Source: Theropithecus gelada
Lineage: Eukaryota; Chordata; Mammalia; Primates; Cercopithecidae
Assembly (NCBI RefSeq): GCF_003255815.1
Contig: NC_037670.1
Location: 30,940,251-31,004,250, forward strand
DNA length: 64,000 bases
Direction of reading: 5' to 3'
Shown here: in pieces, positions 45,161-56,285 of the stretch
Position numbering within the stretch: position 1 is the stretch's first letter
How the letters are laid out: each line of letters begins with the position of its first letter
Made by a program: the position numbers and the translations under genes
Notes under the pieces: generated by a model
What the model saw: the letters and a program-made list of their open reading frames with translations, nothing else
Told to the model about the DNA's origin: nothing
Database searches by the model: none

Positions 45161-45400
45161 ACCACCTTCATATTAGAAAACTCAATATTTTATTTTTGAA
45201 GAAAACAGCGTTGAGAGAAAGAAACAAAATGGTTTCATATTTGAGACTTAGTTTTTTCCACCTCTAACTACCCAAATCTAGATATGGTCCTTGCATCAAC
45301 GTGGATGCCATTTCATGGCTAAAAGAAGGTGGAAGCATCTAAACCTTTATAATGTCTGTTCATAGGAACACCATATAAAATCAGTAATTAATACTTTTTA
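45161..45400. other. Unassigned stretch
   Basis: AT-rich. Nothing recognised. Confidence 0.4.
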
Positions 45401-45411
45401 AAATTTTTTGA

Positions 45412-45702
45412 GGCTGGGCGCAGTGGCTCATGCCTGTAATCCCAGCACTTTGGGAGGCTGAGGAGGGCGAATCACGAGGTCAGGAGATCAAGACCATCCT
45501 GGCCAACATGGTGAAACCCCGTCCCTCCCAAAAATACAAAAATTAGCCAGGCATGGTGGCGCATGCCTGTAGTCCCAGCTACTTGGGAGGCTGAGGCAGG
45601 AGAACTGTTTGAACCTGAGAGGTGGAGGCTGCAGTGAGCTGAGATTATGCCACTGCACTCCAGCCTGGCTGCAGAGTGAGACTCCGTCTCAAAAAAAAAA
45701 AA
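45412..45702 (+). mobile_element. AluY/S-like, plus strand
   Basis: Complete Alu. The T-rich target 'aaattttttgag' (45400-45411) recurs after the tail as 'aattttttttttgag', a probable TSD with T expansion. Confidence 0.95.
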
Positions 45703-45715
45703 TTTTTTTTTTGAG

Positions 45716-46454
45716 AACCCTTATCATATCTATTAGTGTGCTTTACTGGCTCATGGATAGGGTGGCATTTGAATCAGTCCTTAAAGGATGGAGATGCATA
45801 AAGGGAAAGATAGGGGTAGGTCGTTGATGATGTAGAGGTTGTGGAAGCAAATGGCCAAGGGTGTGCCAGGGGGAATGAAGACCTTGAAACCAAAAGAATC
45901 ATAGATTCTAGAGCTGGGACATAAAGCTGGAAGACCACCCAGCTAGACTGGCTGAGGGTCTTCAGTACCAGCCAAGTTTGGCCTTCACTGGGCTGGCAGT
46001 GGGGACCCCAAAAGACTCATTAACTGGACAATGACACACATGATCAGATCCAAGCTTGAAAGAATGTTCCAGAAGGCAAATGTAGAGCAGCTGATGCAAT
46101 GAAGGGACAGGATAAAGAATAGTCATTCAGGGGCCTCTTACAACCATCCATAGACACAACAAGGACCCCAGCTAGGGCAGTCACCATGGAAAAGAAAAAA
46201 TAATAATATTGCTAGTAGGAAAGGGAAAAAAGGAAGATGGTTGAGAGAACGGAGGAAGCAGAACATAAATTACTACAAAAAGCCTGGAAAAATAAGTTCC
46301 ATTGTATCAACACAAAACAACAGCGTCTCTCATACTTATGAGGCCTACCTCTATATACACATCGGCTTACTCCTAGGGCTGGCGGGTTATTCCCCAGGCT
46401 CACAGCTGCCCCTAGTCCTGGGATCCATTCCAACCTTAGGCTGGTCATATTTCA
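45716..46454. other. Unassigned stretch
   Basis: No gene or secure repeat recognised. Small open frames on both strands only. Confidence 0.4.
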
Positions 46455-46682
46455 GTATGACCTGAGAGCATTCCCACCCGCTAGGGAGACATTTGAAAAT
46501 GTCTTAGGGCACTATCCCAAAATGATTGATGAAATGACTTAGGGTGATTACCAGTATTTAGTGGGTGGGAACCAGGGATACCAAACATCCTGCAATATTC
46601 AGGAAATAGCCACACAATGCAGAATTGAACCATCTGTAACCCAGCAGACCCACCACTGAGGAACACTGCCACAATCCCCCCG
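46455..46682 (+). mobile_element. MER20-like hAT element
   Basis: 'tagtgggtgggaaccaggga' and 'taccaaacatcctgcaatat' correspond to the MER20 middle, after 'ggagacatttgaaaatgtct'. Strongly diverged. Confidence 0.7.
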
Positions 46683-47234
46683 GATCCCAGTCTGATAAAC
46701 AGGCTGCCGCTGTGTTCTCTGTGCCGAGTTTGTGTCTCAGCCAAGGGCCTTATAGCAACGTCCCTGTAGGTCTTGGGTGCTGTCTTGGTTTACTCCCTTT
46801 TGTCCTAAGGACCAGAGTCCTTCTCCACAGGCTTCCCTATGGCCTGTTGCCTGACTGCCCACCTGCTGGGTACTCAGTGCTCCCAGTGGCCCATCAGATA
46901 CGCCAATCCCCATATCATACTCCACGACCCATCTGCTGGCATTGACCACAGACTACCCTGCCCTACCCTTTGGCATTCTGGCCAGCCCCAAATACAGACC
47001 CTTCCTTAGCATCCACCAGAGAACTGCCTCCGCCCAGACACTTCCGGTCTGCCCCACTCCGTGACGGTTAACTAGGCAAATTTCCTAGTTAACAAGTTAA
47101 CAATACAAATTTCCAAATACTTCGAATGTACAGACCAACATTTCCCCTAAAAGAACAAACCCTCCCATACTTAATGAGGCATCCGCAAACCAAGACAAGA
47201 GGAACACGGCTCCTCCAAAACTCTCCTTTCCAAC
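46683..47234. other. Unassigned stretch
   Basis: C-rich, repeat-poor sequence with overlapping open frames on both strands (46712-46949). No recognised domain. Confidence 0.4.
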
Positions 47235-47595
47235 TGTATTAGTCTGTTCTCATGCTGCTAAAAAAGACATACCCGAAACTGGGTAATTTATAAAGGAAAG
47301 AGGTTTAGTGGACTCACAGTTTCACAGGGCTGGGGAGGCCTCACAATCATGGCAGAAGGCGAAGGGGAAGCAAGACACGTCTTACGTGGCACCAGGCAAG
47401 AAGGTGTGTGCAGGGGAATTGCCCTTTTATAAAGCCATCAGATCTCGTGAGATTTATTCACTATCGCGAGAACAGCATGGGAAATACCCGCCCCCATGAT
47501 TCAATTACCTCCCACCAGGTCCCTCCCATGACATGTAGGGATTATTACAACTCAGGGGGAGATTTGGGTGGGAACACAGAGCCTAAACCATATCA
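47235..47595 (-). mobile_element. THE1/MST-type MaLR solo LTR
   Basis: TGTATTAGTCTG...CATATCA, antisense. Flanking pentamers 'ccaac' (47230-47234) and 'cgaac' (47596-47600) match 4 of 5. Better preserved than the copy at 6268. Confidence 0.94.
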
Positions 47596-47745
47596 CGAAC
47601 ACTCCCCATGGATTTCCTTGGACTTAGGATTTTCAGGGTCTCATAGTGAGCTTGGGGAACACAGCTGACTCTGCACCAAGTTATGTTCCCTGGTCACACA
47701 GTGACTTCTGCTCACTCCTCAAAGTCTTCCTGAAAGTTGGGGTAA

Positions 47746-48213
47746 TGTGGTAGACAGATTAATGGCTCCCAAAAATATGGATGCCCTAATCCTCACAGCC
47801 TGTGAATAGTTTCCCTTACACTGCAGAAGGGACTTTGCAGATGTGATTAAGGTAAAGGATGTTGAGATGGGGAGAGTATCCCAGACTATCCAGGTGGGCC
47901 CAATCTAATCCCATAAATTTTTAAAGAAAGATGGCAGCATCAGGAATTGACTGGTCATTGCTGGCTTTGAAACCAGAGAAAGGGGCCAGGAGCCAAGGTC
48001 CCCAGGAGGCCTCCAGAGACTAGAAAAAGCAAAGAGGCACAGCCTCTCCTGGAACCTTCTGGAAGGAACACAGACCCGCCGACCCTTTGATTGTAGTTCC
48101 TGGAGGCCTGTGTCAGACTTCTGGCCTCTAGAACTGTCAGATAATAAATTGGTATTTTTTTAAGTCACGACATTTGTGGTAATTTGTTAGAGTGGCAATA
48201 GAAGATGAATATA
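47746..48213 (+). mobile_element. MLT1C/D-like MaLR LTR
   Basis: 'gggactttgcagatgtgatt', 'tatccaggtgggcccaatct' and 'tctagaactgtcagataata' in LTR order, ending in 'ggtaatttgttagagtggca' and about 18 more bases. Diverged solo LTR. Confidence 0.88.
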
Positions 48214-48310
48214 CGGAATCAGAACAGAGGAATGAATTATGTTTTTGCACTGAGCATAAATTTGGTAGGCATAGGAAAATCTTAGAGGGTGTAAAGAAAT
48301 GAAGTTGAAG

Positions 48311-48754
48311 TGTATTAGGGTTCTCTAGAGGGACAGAACTAACAGGGTAAAGGTATCTATAAAGGGGAGTTTATTAAGGAGCATTGGCTCACTTGATCAC
48401 AAGGTGAGGCCCCAGTAGGCTGTCTGCAAGCTAAAGAGCAAAGAAGCCAGTCCTGGTCCCAAAACGGAAGCACCTGGAGTCTGATGTGTGAGGGCAGGAA
48501 GCATCCAGCATGGGAGAAAGATGGAGGCCGGAAGACTCAGCAAGCCTAGTCTCTCCACGTTCTTCTGCCTGCTTTTATTCCGGCCGTGCTGGCAGCTGAT
48601 TAGATGGTGCCCACCCAGATTGAGGGTGGGTCTGCCTCTCCCAGTCCACTGACTCAAATGCTAATCTCCTTTGGCAACACCCCTCACAGAAACACCAGGA
48701 AAAATACTTTCCATCTTTCAATCCAGTCAAGTTGACACTCAATATTAACCATCA
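48311..48754. mobile_element. LTR-type repeat, family not named
   Basis: Opens 'tgtattagggttctctagag' and closes 'aatattaaccatca', so it has TG...CA ends, with 'gtgcccacccagattgaggg' inside. This matches a repeat seen often in primate DNA that I believe is a solo LTR. Orientation and family are left open. Confidence 0.65.
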
Positions 48755-48859
48755 TGAGAAGGAAGATTTTTTCCCCTCACATTAGAAATCCAAGGAAGGG
48801 GGAGAGCAAATAGAGCACAATATTCAGTATTTCACCAATCCAAAATCTTTTCCTCACAT

Positions 48860-48865
<6 letters not shown>

Positions 48866-48898
<33 letters not shown>
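48866..48898. repeat. (GT)n microsatellite
   Basis: Uninterrupted GT tract of about 16 units, the cleanest dinucleotide run in the window and likely length-variable. Confidence 0.97.
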
Positions 48899-48899
<1 letters not shown>

Positions 48900-48910
48900 C
48901 TGCATGCCAT

Positions 48911-49213
48911 TTTCTTTTCTTTTGTTTGTTTTCTGAAACAGGATCTCTCTCTGTCACCCAGGATGGAGTGCAGTGGTGCAGTCATAGCTTATTGCAGCCT
49001 CTAACTCCTGGGCTCAAATGATTCTCTCACCTCAGCCTCCTAAGTAGCTGGGACTACAGGTGTGCATGACCACACCCGGCAAATTTTTAAAAATTTTTTG
49101 TAGAGAGTGGGGGTCTCGCTATGTTGCCCAGGCTAGTCTAGAACTCCAAGTGATCCTCCTGCCTTGGACTCCTAAAGTGCTGGGATTAGAGGCATGAGCC
49201 ACTGGGGCCAGCC
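48911..49213 (-). mobile_element. AluJ-like, minus strand
   Basis: Antisense AluJ ('gcctctaactcctgggctca'). 'catgccat' before and 'catgccac' after may be a short TSD. Confidence 0.93.
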
Positions 49214-49227
49214 ATGCCACTGTCTCC

Positions 49228-49721
49228 TGTTGGGAGAAGCCTCCCAAAAACTGGCCATAAACAAAATCTCTGCAGCACTATAACATGTTCTTAACAGCCC
49301 TAACGCCCAAGCTGAAAGGTTGTGAGTTTACGAGAATGAGGACAAGGAACAACTGGCCCACCCAGGGCGGAAAAGCGCTTAAAGGCATTCTTTTTTTTTT
49401 TTTTTTTTTTTTAATTCTTAAGCCACAAACAAAAGCCTGAGCGATCTGTGTCTTAAGGGCGTGTTCCTGCTGCAATGAATTCGGCCTGTCCCCTGGTTTC
49501 CCTTAAGGGGATACTTTTAGTGAATTTAATATCTATAGAAACAATGCTAATGACTGGTTTGCTGTTAATAAAAATGTGGGTAAATCTCTGTTGGGGCTCT
49601 CAGCTCTGAAGGCTGTGAGACCCCTGATTTCCCACTTCACACCTCTATATTTCTGTGTGTGTGTCTTTAATTCCTCTAGCGCCGCTGGGTTAGGGTCTCC
49701 CCGACCGAGCTGGTCTCGGCA
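49228..49721 (+). mobile_element. ERV2 (HERV-K-like) solo LTR
   Basis: 494 bp from TGTTGGG to CTCGGCA. It includes 'aactggccataaacaaaatc', 'tctctgttggggctctcagc', 'ttcctctagcgccgctgggt' and 'ccgaccgagctggtctcggc', text I associate with MER9/MER11-type HERV-K LTRs. A perfect 6-bp duplication 'gtctcc' flanks it (49222-49227 and 49722-49727), the size expected for ERV2. AATAAA lies near 49565. A T22 run at 49391-49412 interrupts it. No internal viral sequence remains. Confidence 0.92.
49391..49412. repeat. T22 insertion within the solo LTR
   Basis: The LTR text 'ggcattcttaagccacaaac' as I know it is split by a T run plus 'aa', with 'attctt' on both sides (49388-49393 and 49414-49419). Confidence 0.75.
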
Positions 49722-49727
49722 GTCTCC

Positions 49728-50103
49728 TGGGCCCCTTAGAGGAGAACGCAGTGAGTTCACGGAAGCAGACAAGGCAGTAACAGGTGAGGTCTGTGTATCC
49801 ACAAGAGGCTAAAGGTAAATACCATCTTCCACTGGGGCAATGCAATGTGTGGAACATGCCATTGGAGGAGGAGGGAGGCAGAGGTGTGACCCTAAAACCC
49901 CAAAGGTATTTTTGTCTGACCCAAGTAGGTGTTCCGAATCTGTCTCCTTCAAGTGATGGGAAAGCATTTTCTACAAAGTGCTCTGTCTCTTGGATGTGTC
50001 CAGAGACCCCTTAATGCCAGGCTTTGAATGGCCAAGTTCCTTCACTAAACATGCGATTTTCTTTCTTTGTTGCTCAAGTCACTCCCACAGTTTTTCATGC
50101 TTT
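49728..50103. other. Unassigned stretch
   Basis: Nothing recognised between the solo LTR and an Alu. Confidence 0.4.
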
Positions 50104-50114
50104 AAGAGTTTACT

Positions 50115-50406
50115 GGCCGAGTGCGGCAGCTCACGCCTGTAATCCCAACACTTTGGGAGGCCGAGGTGGGCGGATCACGAGGTCAAGAGATCAAGACCAT
50201 CCTGGCCAACATGGTGAAACCCCATCTCTACTGAAAATTCAAAAATTAGCCAGGCGTGGTGGCAGGCGCCTGTAATCTCAGAAACTCGGGAGGCTGAGGC
50301 AGGAGAATCGCTTGAACCCAGGAGGTGGAGGTTGCAGTGAGCCAAGATCGCGCCACTGCACTCCAGCCTGGCAATAGAGCAAGACTCTGTCTCAAAAAAA
50401 AAAAAA
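50115..50406 (+). mobile_element. AluY/S-like, plus strand
   Basis: Complete Alu. Perfect 10-bp TSD 'aagagtttac' (50104-50113 and 50407-50416). Confidence 0.96.
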
Positions 50407-50416
50407 AAGAGTTTAC

Positions 50417-51149
50417 CAAGTGCCCAGCACTGTAGTCATGCCTAGTGGCAGAGAGAGGCAGAGAAGGAGCCCAAAATCTAGTCCCTGCCCACAGGAATTT
50501 AATGTTTCATTGAGGAATAAAAAGCTGTCCAACCAGAGAAATCCTGAAACCAAACTGAACACTAGATAGATCAGAGCCAAGTTGCTTCATGATACAAATT
50601 AGAGGGGCTGTAGGATTTCAGAGGAGACAGGAATAAAGGAGGACTGGAAAAGAAGAGGAATGACTGGATAAAAGAGAGTGATGAGGACGCTTGCCAATAT
50701 TTTCCAAAGTGGGTTCCTTGGAGCACTGGTTCAATATCAAGTACTGTTGGGGGTGAGGGTGGCGAGGAGGAGTTTCCATGATCAAACAAGTTTGGAAAAT
50801 GCTGGGTTAAGCGAAGTTCATCAGGCGTCTGTATTCCAGAACATCTTAGAAGATCTAATCGCTGATGACCGCTGTAATTTTCTGAGAGTGGGTTTTACTT
50901 TTCAGTGTTTGCCCCATGTATCTGACTGTGACACTCCCATTTTTTTAAACAGAGGATCTCACGGTTGTGATGTTTTGTGGCATATACTTGAGAAAGACCA
51001 TTCTGATCAAAGAGAACCAGGCACTTGCGAGTATGGGTAGGAAAGGTGGGAATATGCATGAAATAGTAAGAAGAAAGTCAAAACCAGAGAGGAGGGGAAA
51101 GCTAGAGGGAAAAAATCAGCAATATTCCTACTCTTCCATCAGACCATAT
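50417..51149. other. Unassigned stretch
   Basis: 50417-50540 resembles diverged antisense L2 text. 50980-51012 shares about 31 bases with 57293-57325. No gene was recognised. Confidence 0.4.
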
Positions 51150-51345
51150 AGGTTCCAATACTCTCTCTGCCATGAACTAACCATGTTAACTCGGACTGGT
51201 GACTTCACCTCTCTGGGCCTCAGCTTCCTCATGTATAAAATGGAGATAATAATGGCGCCTGTCTTGTAGAGTTGTTAGGATTGAATATGGCAATAGGACA
51301 TAGAGCACGTAAGACAGGTCCTGGCACAATATAATACTAGCGTTG
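51150..51345 (+). mobile_element. MIR, plus strand
   Basis: 'cacctctctgggcctcagct', 'tcctcatgtataaaatggag' and 'agttgttaggattgaatatg' in MIR order. Confidence 0.88.
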
Positions 51346-51459
51346 GCTGATGTTACAAGGCCAGAGCTGCCAGACTGGGAAGGGTCTTCCAGTTAGACAG
51401 AGAAATGTAGGTGCTATGGGAAAAGGTAAGATTTCCTAGAGGTGGTTTATCTGTGTATT

Positions 51460-52050
51460 TTTTTCATTACTATGTCATGCAAAGTGAAGAATACTTACGT
51501 GTGCAGGTGTGTGTGTGTGTAGTCAGATGCAAGATTTGCAGGATAATAATAAAATGAATCCTTAGGGACCCATTACCCAGCTTAGGAAACTGAACATCAC
51601 CAAAGCAGTAAACTCTTGCAGACCCCTCCCTGGTCTTTGTTCCTCCCATAACCTCAAAGGAAACCACCCAGTCTGATTTAGACACTCATCATTCTCTTGT
51701 TTATTTTGATAGTTTCACTGCATTTGTCTGTTCCCCACAGATACTGTTGAGTTCACCTATTTCCGAACCTTATACAAATAGGATCATACTGTGCATATTT
51801 TTCCATGACTTTCCTTCTTCATTCAACTTTGTGTTCTAGAGATTCACCCACGGTGAGGTGTTGGTTCAGGTTCATTCATCTCCGTTGTTCTCCGGGACCA
51901 CTAGAGAACATATCATCTCCATTGTTCCCCAGCACCACTAGAGAACATCTCTCATACTTTTTCATCTGATTAATGAAACTTTGGATTGTTTCCAAATTTC
52001 TGCTCTCATAAAAATGCTGCCAGGACATTCTTATGTGTGTTGTCTGTTGC
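51460..52050. mobile_element. Old L1-like non-coding fragment
   Basis: 'gaacatcaccaaagcagtaa', 'atacaaataggatcatactg' and 'atgaaactttggattgtttc' fit an old L1 3' segment. It contains a 37-bp tandem duplication (51877-51950). Confidence 0.6.
51877..51950. repeat. 37-bp tandem duplication
   Basis: 'catctccgttgttctccggg' and 'catctccattgttccccagc' each continue into 'accactagagaacat'. Two adjacent units with a few mismatches. Confidence 0.9.
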
Positions 52051-53019
52051 GAATGTGCAAGGGCTTCTGGATGGCAAGGCACCTCCAGTTTTCCTAGGTT
52101 CTCTGAAATTGTTTTCTGAAATGATTGAATGGACTCACTGTCCCCCTCGTTGTGTACACATGTTCCCTTTATTCATATTTCTTACTCTGGAAACTTCCAA
52201 GCAAAGGACTGACCAGATAAAAGCTGGGTTTAAGGAAGATCCATTAGGTGGGGGGAGGGGGGTTGGAGGGGAGAAGCCCCTTACCAGGTAAGATGGACAA
52301 GAGGCCAAAGGACATCAACAGGTGCATCCCTACAGAGACCCGAGGGCCTAGCAAGACACTGGCTCCTTTTTGGACAGAACTCCTATAGTTTCTCTTTTGT
52401 GTTTGAGTTGGTATCCACCAATAGAATCTGCAATCTTTGGAATGCACCCAACAGGATGCATGGCTTGCAGAAAAGCAAAGAGTTACACATTTGAAAATTC
52501 TAACATATTTCCCTGTGTCTGGTAAAAGGATCTGGCCCCAGGAAAAGTACTGTGCATCTTCAAATCTAATCCTCTGTGTCTGTAAATTGGACATCATTAT
52601 CTGCCTCCACAGAACTGTTGTCTGGCTTGGCAGATCATTAATGGTAATGGGTCCTTGGTCCCTATAAAACCAGATGTAAATGCTGAGTGCTGCTTGTAAG
52701 TAGGTTATGCATATGGTAGGGTGGAAGCACGATCCAATGTGACTAGCCTAAATGTTACTTTTCCGAGACAACGCGAATCTCACTACATTTTAAACAGGTT
52801 AGTTTTGTATCAACAGGACATTTCCCAAGCCATCAGATTCCTTTGCCTCCTGCACAACCAAACAGGACTGCCGCAGGGGAGGAAGGCAGAAATCATAGGC
52901 AAGTTTCCTGAGAGGCCACATCTGCCTGTTCAGGCCTTGCCACCCCACTGCACGAAGGGACACGGCTTCATGTGCATCAGCCGTCATATCTTGGGTTTCC
53001 TGGTATTCAGGAAATGCTT
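52051..53019. other. Unassigned 1-kb stretch
   Basis: Includes a G-rich patch (52248-52272). A 159-codon frame (52721-53200) runs into an Alu and has no domain. Confidence 0.4.
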
Positions 53020-53337
53020 TCTTTTCTTTATTTTATTTTATTTTATTTATTTATTCATTTATTTTTTGATACAGTGTCTCTCTCTGTCACGCAGGCTGGA
53101 GTGCAGTGGTGCAATCTTGGCTCACGGTAGCCTCTACCTTCCAGGATCAAGCCATCCTCCCACCCCAGCCTCCCAACTAGCTAGGACTACAGACCCATGA
53201 CATCACGCCTGGCTAATTCGTAGAGATGGGGTGTCCCTATATTGCCCAAGCTGGTCTTGAACTCCTGGGCTCAAGTAATCTGCCTACTTCAGTCTCCCAA
53301 ACTGTTGGGATTAAAGATGTGAGCCACCATGCCTGGT
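53020..53337 (-). mobile_element. AluJ-like with TTTTA tail, minus strand
   Basis: TTTTA/TTTA tail (about 53020-53060), then a diverged antisense AluJ with a short deletion after 'ggctaattcgtagagatg'. Confidence 0.92.
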
Positions 53338-53397
53338 GTAAGAAATGGATCTACCAAATTCAGGCTATTTTGTAGTAATTTTTAGTTGTGTATATGT

Positions 53398-54079
53398 GGT
53401 TTTTGTTTTTTGTTTTGTTTTGTTTTGTTTTTGTTTTTTGGGTTTGGGTTTTTTTGGTTTTTTTTGAGTCAGAGTCTTGCTCTGTTGCCCAGGCTGGAGT
53501 CCAGTGACACAATCATAGCTCACTGCAACCTCAAACTCCTGGGCTTAAGCAATTCTCCCACCTCAGCCTCCCAAGTAGCTGGGACTACAAGTGTGCACCA
53601 CCATGTCCAGCTAATTTTAAAATTTTCTGGGGCTGGGCGCAGTGGCTCAAGGGCCGGGCGCGGTGGCTCAAGCCTGTAATCCCAGCACTTTGGGAGGCCG
53701 AGACGGGCGGATCACGAGGTCAGGAGATCGAGACCATCCTGGCTAACACGGTGAAACCCCGTCTCTACTAAAAAATACAAAAAACTAGCCGGGTGAGGTG
53801 GCGGGCGCTTGTAGTCCCAGCTACTAGGGAGGCTGAGGCAGGAGAATGGCATGAACCCGGGAGGCGGAGCTTGCAGTGAGCTGAGATTCGGCCACTGAAC
53901 TCCAGCCGGGGCGACAGAGCGAGACTCCGTCTCAAAAAAAAAAAAATTTTTTTGTAGAAGTTGGGGGTGGGAGTCTCACTGTGTTGCTCAGGCTGGTCTT
54001 GAACTTCTGGCCTCAAGCAATCCTCCTGCCTCAGCCTCCCAAAGCCCTGAGATAACAAGCATGAGCCACCACACCTGGC
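53398..54079 (-). mobile_element. AluJ-like, minus strand, split by AluYR
   Basis: Antisense AluJ arms at 53398-53630 and 53947-54079. The break falls at the A/T-rich middle linker and the second part resumes as 'tttttttgtagaagttgggg'. TTTG-rich tail at the left. Confidence 0.93.
53652..53946 (+). mobile_element. Young AluYR-like copy inside AluJ, plus strand
   Basis: Near-consensus copy with 'ctcaagcctgtaat' and 'gagattcggccactgaactc'. It is directly preceded by a 21-base extra Alu head (53631-53651). Targets 'aaaattttctg' and 'aatttttttgtag' suggest a TSD in the AluJ linker. Confidence 0.95.
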
Positions 54080-55125
54080 TAATTTTTAGTTGTTTAGACT
54101 GTCTTGTCCTGAAGGCAACAATCTATTGCAGCTGATTCACGAGACTCACACCTTTGTAAGTTTTGTGGTAATAAGTGAGGGCCAGATTGCAGCCTGAGGC
54201 TTCTTGGGTCTGGCTTCCTGTCCTTTCCACAGGTCCTAGGTGCCTCTCCCACCATGCACAAGGCCCTGATCCAGTCCCGGGGCTGTTGGCTAAAGAGCCT
54301 GTCAGCTAATGCTCAGCCTTTTCCAGCTGTTTACCCCATTTTTCTCGTGTGTTGACTAACACTTCCTGCCCCTCGAACCTATCAGCTCCAAGATGTACTC
54401 CACAACAGTTCGGTCTCCCATTTGTCCATCTGGGGCCCAGGAGACATAGCAAGAGTCTCAGAAGGCCCATTTGCATCTCACCCACGTCAGTAGAGCAAAA
54501 AGGGGGCATCGCTGTAATAAAGAAATAATTGAAGGTAGGAAGCGCTAAAGCAAAAGGGGAAGGGAAGATTATCCAAATGCAACTAAATATAGATTCCACT
54601 GTGGGTCATGTTGCTGAAGTGCAGACATTGACAGCAGGTGTTCAGTTTTGCTTAACACAAGACTCTTTGCAATCATGTTTAAGTAGTACACTGAAAGGGC
54701 CCTTAGGGAAAGAGCGCTCCTTGTTCTCACTTTGCAGATGTAGAGGCCTGAGAAGCAGGGAGGTGAAGTAGCTCACCCACGGTCCCACAGCTGCTAAGCG
54801 CCAGGGCTAGGACTCCCTCCCAGGGCTTGTGACAGCCAATCAGGGCCTCTTTCAATAAGCCCGTATTGTCTCTCAGCGAAGATCTATAAAAAGCTGGATA
54901 ATAATAAAATAAGATTATGCAACACTTTTGCCTAATGCAAATTAAGAAATTGATTTCAGGAACTGAAACTTGGGTAGGGTTTGCCCACATACAAACAACA
55001 CTAAAGAGAAAATTGACTACTTAGAATAGAAGACCCTGGTCTCTCACGTGACTAAGAGCATTATTTCTATTCTGAAAAAGTGAGAGGTTGCCTGTCATAA
55101 AGTCATATCCTCAAATTCAGAAACT
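54080..55125. other. Unassigned 1-kb stretch with antisense MIR
   Basis: 54700-54815 ('cactttgcagatgtagaggc', 'aagtagctcacccacggtcc') is an antisense MIR fragment. The rest is unassigned. No gene recognised. Confidence 0.45.
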
Positions 55126-55136
55126 TTAAAGTTTAA

Positions 55137-55428
55137 TGTGGCCCAACGCATTGGCTCACACCTGTAATCCCAACACTGGGAGCCCAAGGTGGGAACTTGA
55201 GCCCAGAAGTTCGAGACCAGCCTAGGCAACATGGCAAGACACCGTCTCTACAAAAAAAAAAAAAAAATGATTTTAATAGCTGGGCATGGTGGCACATGCC
55301 TGTAGTCCAAGCTATTTGGGAGGCTAAGGCAGGAGGATCCCTTGAGCCCAAAAAGTCAAGATTGCAGTAAGCCACAATCACGCCACTGCACCCCAGCATT
55401 GGTGACAGAGTGAGACCCTATCTCAAAA
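55137..55428 (+). mobile_element. AluJ-like, plus strand
   Basis: Diverged Alu with an A16 linker. 'ttaaagttta' occurs on both sides (55126-55135 and 55430-55439). Confidence 0.93.
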
Positions 55429-55471
55429 ATTAAAGTTTAAAAATAAAGTTTTTTAAATTAAAAAAAAAAGT

Positions 55472-55788
55472 CTGACCAGGAGCCGTGGCTCACACCTGTA
55501 ATCCTAGCACTTTGTGAGGCCATGGTAGATGGATCGCTTGAGCTTAGGAGTTCAAGACTAGCCTGAGTAACATGGCAAGACCTCATCACTACAAAAAAAT
55601 ACAAAAAAAAAAAAAAAAAAATTAGCCAGGCATGGTGGCACACACCTGTAGTCCCAGCTACTCGGGAGGCTGAGTTGGGAGGATCTGACCTCTTGGGTCC
55701 AGTCTAGGCTGCAGTGAGCCAAGATTGCACCACTGCAGTCCAGCCCGGGTGGCAAAGTAAGACGCTGTATATATATATATATATATAA
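55472..55788 (+). mobile_element. AluJ-like with TA-repeat tail
   Basis: Old Alu whose 3' end has become a (TA)n microsatellite (about 55768-55787), with an A-rich linker of 18-19 bases. Confidence 0.92.
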
Positions 55789-55854
55789 ATTTTTAAAAGT
55801 CTAATGTAAGTGTCTCCAGTATACTGTAAGTAAAGTGACTTGTGTTTGCAGAAT

Positions 55855-56025
55855 TTAATCGCTTGCAAAACACATACTCATCCTCTCATTTGTCTTCACA
55901 ATAACCCTGTGAGGAGCTGAGAATCAATCAGTGCCATTATTATCTCCATTCCACAAATAAGGAGATGGCGGCTCAGAGAAACTAAATGAATTCTCGGTAT
56001 CATGCAGCTGAACTTTGAACCTCAG
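55855..56025 (-). mobile_element. MIR, minus strand
   Basis: 'cttcacaataaccctgtgag' and 'ggagatggcggctcagagaa' are antisense MIR core text. Confidence 0.85.
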
Positions 56026-56084
56026 GCTGCTGAATTCTTTTTATAAGGTATGGTGGAAGGCAATTCAAGCTCGAAGTCAGGAAG

Positions 56085-56285
56085 ACAGATTGGAGTTCTT
56101 TCTGACTTGGCCACTTACTTGGTCTCTGTTGTTGAACAACTTATTTACTGCACAGAGCCTCAGTTGATGCATCTGTAAAATAGGGAGATTCAATCTATGT
56201 GGTAGCTGTTACGAGCATTCAATGAAGCAATGTATGAAAAGCATTAAGGTCAGTGCCTGGTACAAACCAGGTTCTCAGACAAGTG
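56085..56285 (+). mobile_element. MIR, plus strand
   Basis: 'ggccacttacttggtctctg', 'tgatgcatctgtaaaatagg' and 'aaggtcagtgcctggtacaa'. Opposite in orientation to the MIR about 60 bp upstream. Confidence 0.85.

Noticed and set aside
48311..48754. TG...CA block as a new retroviral LTR
   Set aside because: The text matches a repeat commonly seen in primate DNA, and the flanking pentamers (tgaag and tgaga) do not form a convincing duplication, so it is listed only as an unnamed LTR-type repeat.
42110..52272. Isolated G-rich patches (42110-42130 and 52248-52272) as quadruplex promoters
   Set aside because: Single short runs without CpG density, transcription start context or conservation evidence visible here.
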